Assembly (NCBI RefSeq): GCF_018494085.1
Contig: NZ_JABBFP010000005.1
Coordinates: 124,001 to 188,000, forward strand
Source of the DNA: Rosenbergiella collisarenosi
Lineage (GTDB): Bacteria > Pseudomonadota > Gammaproteobacteria > Enterobacterales > Enterobacteriaceae
DNA length: 64,000 nt
Direction of reading: 5' to 3'
Below the pieces are notes generated by a model. That model saw nothing but the letters and a program-made list of their open reading frames with translations. It was not told the origin of the DNA and made no database searches. The stretch's first letter is position 1; every line of letters begins with the position of its first letter. The position numbers were made by a program, and so were the translations under genes. Positions 59,423-64,000 of this stretch are shown piece by piece.

Positions 59423-62233
59423 ATGCAGAATAGCGCAATGAAATCCTGGCTGGACTCATCCTGGCTGGCCGGCGCGAACCAGTCCTACATCGAGCAACTG
59501 TACGAGGATTACCTCACAGACCCCGATTCGGTAGATAGTGTCTGGCGTGAGAGGTTCGCACAATTCCCCGCGGACGCACTAAGACCCGATCAATTTCATT
59601 CCACGACGCGAGAATATTTTCGGCGCTTAGCCAAAGATGCCACGCGTTACACCACTTCAGTGAGTGATCCTGAAACCAATTCTAAGCAGGTCAAAGTCCT
59701 ACAGCTGATCAACGCTTTTCGTTTTCGTGGGCATCAGAAAGCGAATCTTGACCCGCTCGGCCTGTGGCAGCAAGAAGACGTCGCTGACCTCGACCCCGCA
59801 TTCCATGGCTTGAGTGCCAGCGATTTTGACGAGAGTTTTAATGTTGGCTCCTTTGCGTCTGGCAAAGAGACCATGAAACTCTCCGAGATTTATGCAGCAC
59901 TCAAGCAGGCTTATTGTGGCTCGATCGGTGCAGAATATATGCATATCACCAATACTGAGGAGAAACGTTGGATCCAACAGCGTATCGAATCTGTAGCGGG
60001 TCAGGCAACGTTCAGCCCTGAAGAGAAAAAGCAGTTCCTCAAAGAGCTGACCGCGGCCGAGGGGATGGAAAAATATCTTGGCGCTAAATTCCCAGGCGCA
60101 AAGCGTTTCTCCCTCGAAGGTGGCGATGCGCTTATCCCAATGCTGCGCGAGATGATCCGCCATGCCGGGAAGCAAGGGACACAAGAAGTCGTACTGGGCA
60201 TGGCTCACCGTGGTCGTCTAAATGTATTAATCAACGTGTTGGGTAAAAAGACCCAAGATCTTTTCGATGAGTTTGCTGGCAAACATCACGAGCATCTCGG
60301 CGCGGGTGATGTGAAATACCATATGGGCTTCTCATCGGATTTAGAGACGGAAGGGGGCTTAGTTCACTTAGCCTTGGCGTTTAACCCCTCTCACTTAGAG
60401 ATCGTAAGCCCGGTGGTGATGGGATCGGTGCGCGCTCGTCTCGATCGTCTCGATGAACCCTCTGCAATCAATCGCGTTCTGCCAATTACTATCCACGGCG
60501 ATGCCGCAGTCATCGGACAAGGTGTCGTGCAAGAGACGTTAAATATGTCTCAGGCACGTGGCTATATGGTGGGCGGTACCGTGCGTATCGTGATTAATAA
60601 CCAAGTCGGCTTTACCACCTCGAATCCGAAGGATGCACGCTCCACCCCGTACTGTACTGATATCGGTAAAATGATTCAGACGCCGATTTTTCACGTTAAT
60701 GCTGACGATCCCGAGGCCGTTGCCTTCGTTACGCGCTTGGCGTTGGACTACCGTAATACTTTCAAACGCGATGTGTTTATCGATCTCGTCTGTTATCGCC
60801 GTCATGGTCATAATGAGGCGGATGAGCCAAGTGCAACACAGCCCGTAATGTATAAAAAAATTAAGCAGCATCCAACGCCGCGTAAGATCTATGCCGATAA
60901 ATTGACCGCTACCAATGTTGTCAGTGCGGCTCAAGTCACCGAGCTAGTCAATGTGTATCGTGACGCCCTCGACGCTGGAGAATGTGTCGTGGAAGAGTGG
61001 CGTCCAATGACCTTGAACTCTTGCACCTGGTCACCGTATCTCAATCACGAATGGGATGAGTCCTATCCCGCTACCGTGGATACGCAACGCTTGAAGCAAA
61101 TGGCAATTAATCTTAGCCAGATCCCTGCAGAGATCGAAGCGCAATCGCGGGTGAAGAAGATTTACAACGACCGTCACGAAATGGCGGAAGGTAATAAAGC
61201 CTTCGACTGGGGTGGTGCAGAAAACCTCGCTTATGCCACGTTAGTCGATGAAGGCGTCTCTGTTCGCTTATCCGGTGAAGACTCTGGGCGCGGGACCTTC
61301 TTCCATCGTCATGCGGTGATCCATAACCAAAGTAATGGTTCGACCTTTACACCGCTTCACCATGTCCGTAAAGGACAAGGGGTGTTCAAAGTATGGGATT
61401 CCGTCCTGTCAGAAGAAGCGGTACTGGCCTTCGAATATGGTTATGCGACAGCAGAACCGCGTACCTTAACGATTTGGGAAGCCCAATTCGGTGACTTCGC
61501 AAACGGTGCACAAGTGGTGATCGACCAGTTTATTAGCTCAGGCGAGCAAAAATGGGGTCGGATGTGCGGATTAGTGATGCTGTTACCCCATGGTTACGAA
61601 GGTCAAGGACCTGAACACTCCTCTGCGCGTCTTGAGCGTTACTTACAGCTTTGTGCCGATCAAAATATGCAGGTCTGTGTACCTTCCACACCGGCACAGG
61701 TCTACCATATGTTACGCCGCCAAGCCCTGCGGGGTATGCGTCGTCCATTAGTGGTCATGTCGCCGAAATCCTTATTACGCCATCCTTTAGCGATCTCGAC
61801 GATGGATGAGTTGGCGCAAGGCGAGTTTATGCCAGCCATCCCAGAAATCGATACGCTAGATGCGCAGAAGGTCAAACGGGTAGTGTTGTGTTCCGGTAAA
61901 GTGTATTACGACTTATTAGAGCAGCGCCGTAAAAACGAACAGGATAACGTTGCGATTATTCGTATTGAGCAACTTTATCCGTTCCCACACAAAGCGGTCC
62001 ACCAGGCGATCAGTGCTTATAGCCATGTTACTGACTTTGTCTGGTGCCAAGAAGAGCCACTAAACCAAGGGGCTTGGTACTGCTGCCAACACAACTTCCA
62101 CGATGTCGTCCCTGCCGGGGCAAAATTACGCTACGCAGGTCGAGCGGCCTCCGCTTCACCTGCCGTGGGATATATGTCTGTTCACCAAAAACAGCAGCAA
62201 GATTTAGTTAATGATGCGCTGAACGTTGATTGA
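59423..62233 (+). CDS. sucA: 2-oxoglutarate dehydrogenase E1
   Basis: 936 residues (E. coli 933). Thiamine-diphosphate-dependent decarboxylase of the OGDH complex. Recognisable parts: N-terminal E2-binding segment (SWLAGANQSYIEQLYEDYL), GMAHRGRLNVLINVLGK, MGFSSD, ITIHGDAAVIGQGVVQETLNMS, the NNQVGFTTSNP cofactor region, RRHGHNEADEPS and the C-terminal GYEGQGPEHSSARLERYLQL. AAGGGA precedes the ATG by five bases. Confidence 0.97.
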   Translation: MQNSAMKSWLDSSWLAGANQSYIEQLYEDYLTDPDSVDSVWRERFAQFPADALRPDQFHSTTREYFRRLAKDATRYTTSVSDPETNSKQVKVLQLINAFRFRGHQKANLDPLGLWQQEDVADLDPAFHGLSASDFDESFNVGSFASGKETMKLSEIYAALKQAYCGSIGAEYMHITNTEEKRWIQQRIESVAGQATFSPEEKKQFLKELTAAEGMEKYLGAKFPGAKRFSLEGGDALIPMLREMIRHAGKQGTQEVVLGMAHRGRLNVLINVLGKKTQDLFDEFAGKHHEHLGAGDVKYHMGFSSDLETEGGLVHLALAFNPSHLEIVSPVVMGSVRARLDRLDEPSAINRVLPITIHGDAAVIGQGVVQETLNMSQARGYMVGGTVRIVINNQVGFTTSNPKDARSTPYCTDIGKMIQTPIFHVNADDPEAVAFVTRLALDYRNTFKRDVFIDLVCYRRHGHNEADEPSATQPVMYKKIKQHPTPRKIYADKLTATNVVSAAQVTELVNVYRDALDAGECVVEEWRPMTLNSCTWSPYLNHEWDESYPATVDTQRLKQMAINLSQIPAEIEAQSRVKKIYNDRHEMAEGNKAFDWGGAENLAYATLVDEGVSVRLSGEDSGRGTFFHRHAVIHNQSNGSTFTPLHHVRKGQGVFKVWDSVLSEEAVLAFEYGYATAEPRTLTIWEAQFGDFANGAQVVIDQFISSGEQKWGRMCGLVMLLPHGYEGQGPEHSSARLERYLQLCADQNMQVCVPSTPAQVYHMLRRQALRGMRRPLVVMSPKSLLRHPLAISTMDELAQGEFMPAIPEIDTLDAQKVKRVVLCSGKVYYDLLEQRRKNEQDNVAIIRIEQLYPFPHKAVHQAISAYSHVTDFVWCQEEPLNQGAWYCCQHNFHDVVPAGAKLRYAGRAASASPAVGYMSVHQKQQQDLVNDALNVD

Positions 62234-62248
62234 TAAAAAGGAAAGACA

Positions 62249-63469
62249 ATGAGTAGCTTAGAAATTTTCGTTCCCGATTTGCCGGAATCTGTTGCCGATG
62301 CCACCGTTGCCACGTGGCACAAACAGCCTGGCGACAGCGTCCAGCGCGATGAAGTGCTGGTAGAAATTGAAACGGATAAAGTTATCCTAGAAGTCCCTGC
62401 CGCGGCCGATGGCATACTTGAGGCGATTGTTGAGGAAGAGGGGGCGACCGTCGTCTCTCGTCAACTTTTAGGTCGTCTGAAAGAAGGAAACAGTGCGGGT
62501 AAGGAGAGTTCAGCAACGCCGGCTACGGCATCAGAAGCGCCTGCCACCTCTGCCGCGCCAACCCAAGAGAGTAATGAAGAATCTAATGATTTTCTTACCC
62601 CTGCGATTCGTCGGTTAATCGCGGAACATACTCTCGATGCTAGCCAAATTAAAGGTAGTGGTGTGGGTGGACGTATCACGCGTGAAGATGTTGAAAAGCA
62701 TCTGGCTGCGGCGAAATCGTCTCCAAAAACTGAAGCCGCAGCACAGCCTGCGCCGACGCCGCTTTCGAATCGTAGCGAGAAACGCGTACCGATGACACGT
62801 TTACGTAAACGTGTGGCGGAGCGTCTATTAGAAGCGAAAAACAGCACGGCGATGTTGACCACCTTCAATGAAGTCAATATGAAGCCGATCATGCAAATTC
62901 GCAAGCAGTACGGCGAAGCGTTTGAGAAACGCCATGGTGTGCGCTTAGGCTTTATGTCTTTCTATATTAAAGCGGTGGTCGAAGCCCTTAAACGCTTCCC
63001 GGAAGTGAACGCTTCTATCGATGGTGACGAAGTGGTTTATCACAACTATTTCGATGTCAGCATTGCGGTATCAACGCCACGCGGCCTAGTAACGCCTGTA
63101 CTGAAAGATGTCGATGCGCTAAGCATGGCTGATATCGAGAAGAAGATTAAAGAGTTGGCGATCAAAGGGCGTGACGGTAAGTTGACGGTTGAGGAGTTGA
63201 CCGGCGGTAACTTTACCATCACTAATGGCGGTGTATTCGGATCGTTGATGTCAACGCCGATCATCAACCCACCGCAAAGCGCGATCTTAGGCATGCATGC
63301 TATTAAGGATCGTCCGATGGCGGTCAATGGCCAAGTGGAAATCCTACCGATGATGTATCTGGCACTCTCCTACGATCACCGCCTGATCGATGGTCGTGAA
63401 TCGGTAAGCTACCTCGTCGCGATTAAAGACCTACTCGAAGATCCTGCACGTCTGCTGCTGGATGTCTAA
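62249..63469 (+). CDS. sucB: 2-oxoglutarate dehydrogenase E2 (dihydrolipoyl succinyltransferase)
   Basis: 406 residues. One lipoyl domain (1 to about 78) with the lipoylated Lys in [14 protein letters not shown]. An Ala/Pro/Ser-rich linker is followed by the peripheral-subunit-binding domain ([38 protein letters not shown]). The catalytic domain ends with the active-site [11 protein letters not shown]. Its lipoate comes from the LipA/LipB route encoded at 5.8-7.6 kb. Confidence 0.97.
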   Translation: MSSLEIFVPDLPESVADATVATWHKQPGDSVQRDEVLVEIETDKVILEVPAAADGILEAIVEEEGATVVSRQLLGRLKEGNSAGKESSATPATASEAPATSAAPTQESNEESNDFLTPAIRRLIAEHTLDASQIKGSGVGGRITREDVEKHLAAAKSSPKTEAAAQPAPTPLSNRSEKRVPMTRLRKRVAERLLEAKNSTAMLTTFNEVNMKPIMQIRKQYGEAFEKRHGVRLGFMSFYIKAVVEALKRFPEVNASIDGDEVVYHNYFDVSIAVSTPRGLVTPVLKDVDALSMADIEKKIKELAIKGRDGKLTVEELTGGNFTITNGGVFGSLMSTPIINPPQSAILGMHAIKDRPMAVNGQVEILPMMYLALSYDHRLIDGRESVSYLVAIKDLLEDPARLLLDV

Positions 63470-63477
63470 TTTACTAT

Positions 63478-63502
63478 GGCGTGCGAAAGCGCGCCTATTT
63501 TT
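63478..63502 (+). terminator. Terminator-like hairpin between sucB and sucC
   Basis: GGCGTGC and GCGCGCC form a 7-bp stem (one G-T pair) with a GAAA tetraloop, followed by TATTTTTC. It sits inside the suc operon 24 bp before sucC and may reduce transcription of sucCD relative to sucAB. Confidence 0.6.
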
Positions 63503-63525
63503 CTGACCTGAATGGATAATACCCT

Positions 63526-64000
63526 ATGAATTTACATGAATATCAGGCGAAACAGCTATTTGCACGTTATGGCTTACCTGCGCCGTCTGGTTACGCTTGT
63601 TCTACCCCTCGCGAAGCTGAAGAAGCTGCATCGAAGATTGGTAGTGGACCGTGGGTAGTAAAATGCCAAGTTCACGCCGGGGGCCGCGGTAAAGCGGGTG
63701 GCGTAAAAGTTGTTAAGAGTAAAGAAGAGATCCGCAGCTTTGCAGAAGGCTGGTTGGGTAAGAATTTAGTGACTTACCAAACTGACGCAAAGGGCCAACC
63801 CGTTAACCAGATTCTAGTTGAAGCCGCTACCGATATCGATAAAGAGCTTTATCTGGGCGCAGTTGTCGACCGTAGCACCCGCCGTGTAGTGTTTATGGCC
63901 TCTACAGAAGGCGGTGTTGAGATTGAGAAGGTGGCTGAAGAAACGCCACACTTAATTCATAAAATGGCGCTGGATCCTTTAACCGGCCCAATGCCTTATC
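63526..64000 (+). CDS. sucC: Succinyl-CoA synthetase beta subunit (partial)
   Basis: The first 158 codons are present; the gene runs off the window end (E. coli length 388). The start [24 protein letters not shown] and the ATP-grasp block [17 protein letters not shown] are diagnostic. It forms succinate and ATP from succinyl-CoA together with SucD. Last step of the cluster seen here. Confidence 0.97.
   Translation, partial: MNLHEYQAKQLFARYGLPAPSGYACSTPREAEEAASKIGSGPWVVKCQVHAGGRGKAGGVKVVKSKEEIRSFAEGWLGKNLVTYQTDAKGQPVNQILVEAATDIDKELYLGAVVDRSTRRVVFMASTEGGVEIEKVAEETPHLIHKMALDPLTGPMPY

Overview
The window is chromosomal DNA of a gamma-proteobacterium of the order Enterobacterales. Most proteins are near full-length matches, from memory, to Escherichia coli families, and gene order follows the E. 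coli segment from folD/argU to sucC. Large E. coli blocks are missing, and several genes not found there fill the gaps. This fits a streamlined Erwiniaceae-type genome (Pantoea/Erwinia/Tatumella/Rosenbergiella side). The genus is an inference and cannot be settled from this sequence alone.

Layout. (1) 1-1.8 kb is an island edge: a TDT-family transporter gene, a 27-codon integrase stump and short direct repeats lie against tRNA-Arg(UCU). (2) 2-5.7 kb holds folD-ybcJ, a periplasmic PEBP protein, a membrane-anchored EEP-family protein, cspE and tatE. (3) 5.8-25.8 kb is a long minus-strand block. It covers lipoate synthesis (lipA, lipB, ybeD), cell elongation and wall maturation (dacA, rlpA, mrdB, mrdA), ribosome maturation (rlmH, rsfS), then nadD, holA, lptE, leuS, lnt, corC, ybeY, ybeZ, a periplasmic hydroxyisourate hydrolase and miaB. 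ubiF follows on the plus strand. (4) 27.2-28.2 kb is a ten-gene tRNA operon (Met/Leu/Gln) containing an exact 301-bp tandem duplication, with a stringent-type promoter at its head. (5) 28.4-38.5 kb holds asnB, the nagBACD operon, divergent nagE, and glnS. (6) 38.7-44.6 kb holds an unrecognised gene, fur, fldA, ybfE, ybfF, seqA and pgm.

(7) 44.57-48.2 kb, between pgm and ybgA-phr, is an accessory pocket. It contains an rdgC-like pseudogene with an internal 130-bp tandem duplication, a two-gene operon pairing a UmuD'-like protein with a HicB-like protein, a TacA/TacT-type toxin-antitoxin pair, a small stop-interrupted pseudogene and a decayed IS4-family element with one recognisable end. (8) 48.3-54.1 kb holds ybgA, phr, ybgI, pxpB-pxpC without pxpA, and a shikimate/quinate dehydrogenase paralogue. 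(9) 54.1-64 kb is the TCA cluster: gltA (minus), then sdhCDAB-sucABC (plus), with sucC cut by the window end.

Together the conserved genes cover one-carbon metabolism, lipoylation (lipA/lipB supply the cofactor of sucB), the elongasome, lipoprotein and LPS export (lnt, lptE), amino-sugar catabolism under NagC, iron control (fur, fldA) and the TCA cycle. I found no clearly new multi-gene system. The most unusual material is the pgm-ybgA pocket, above all the UmuD'-like/HicB-like operon. Family names come from recognition of the sequences, not from a database search.
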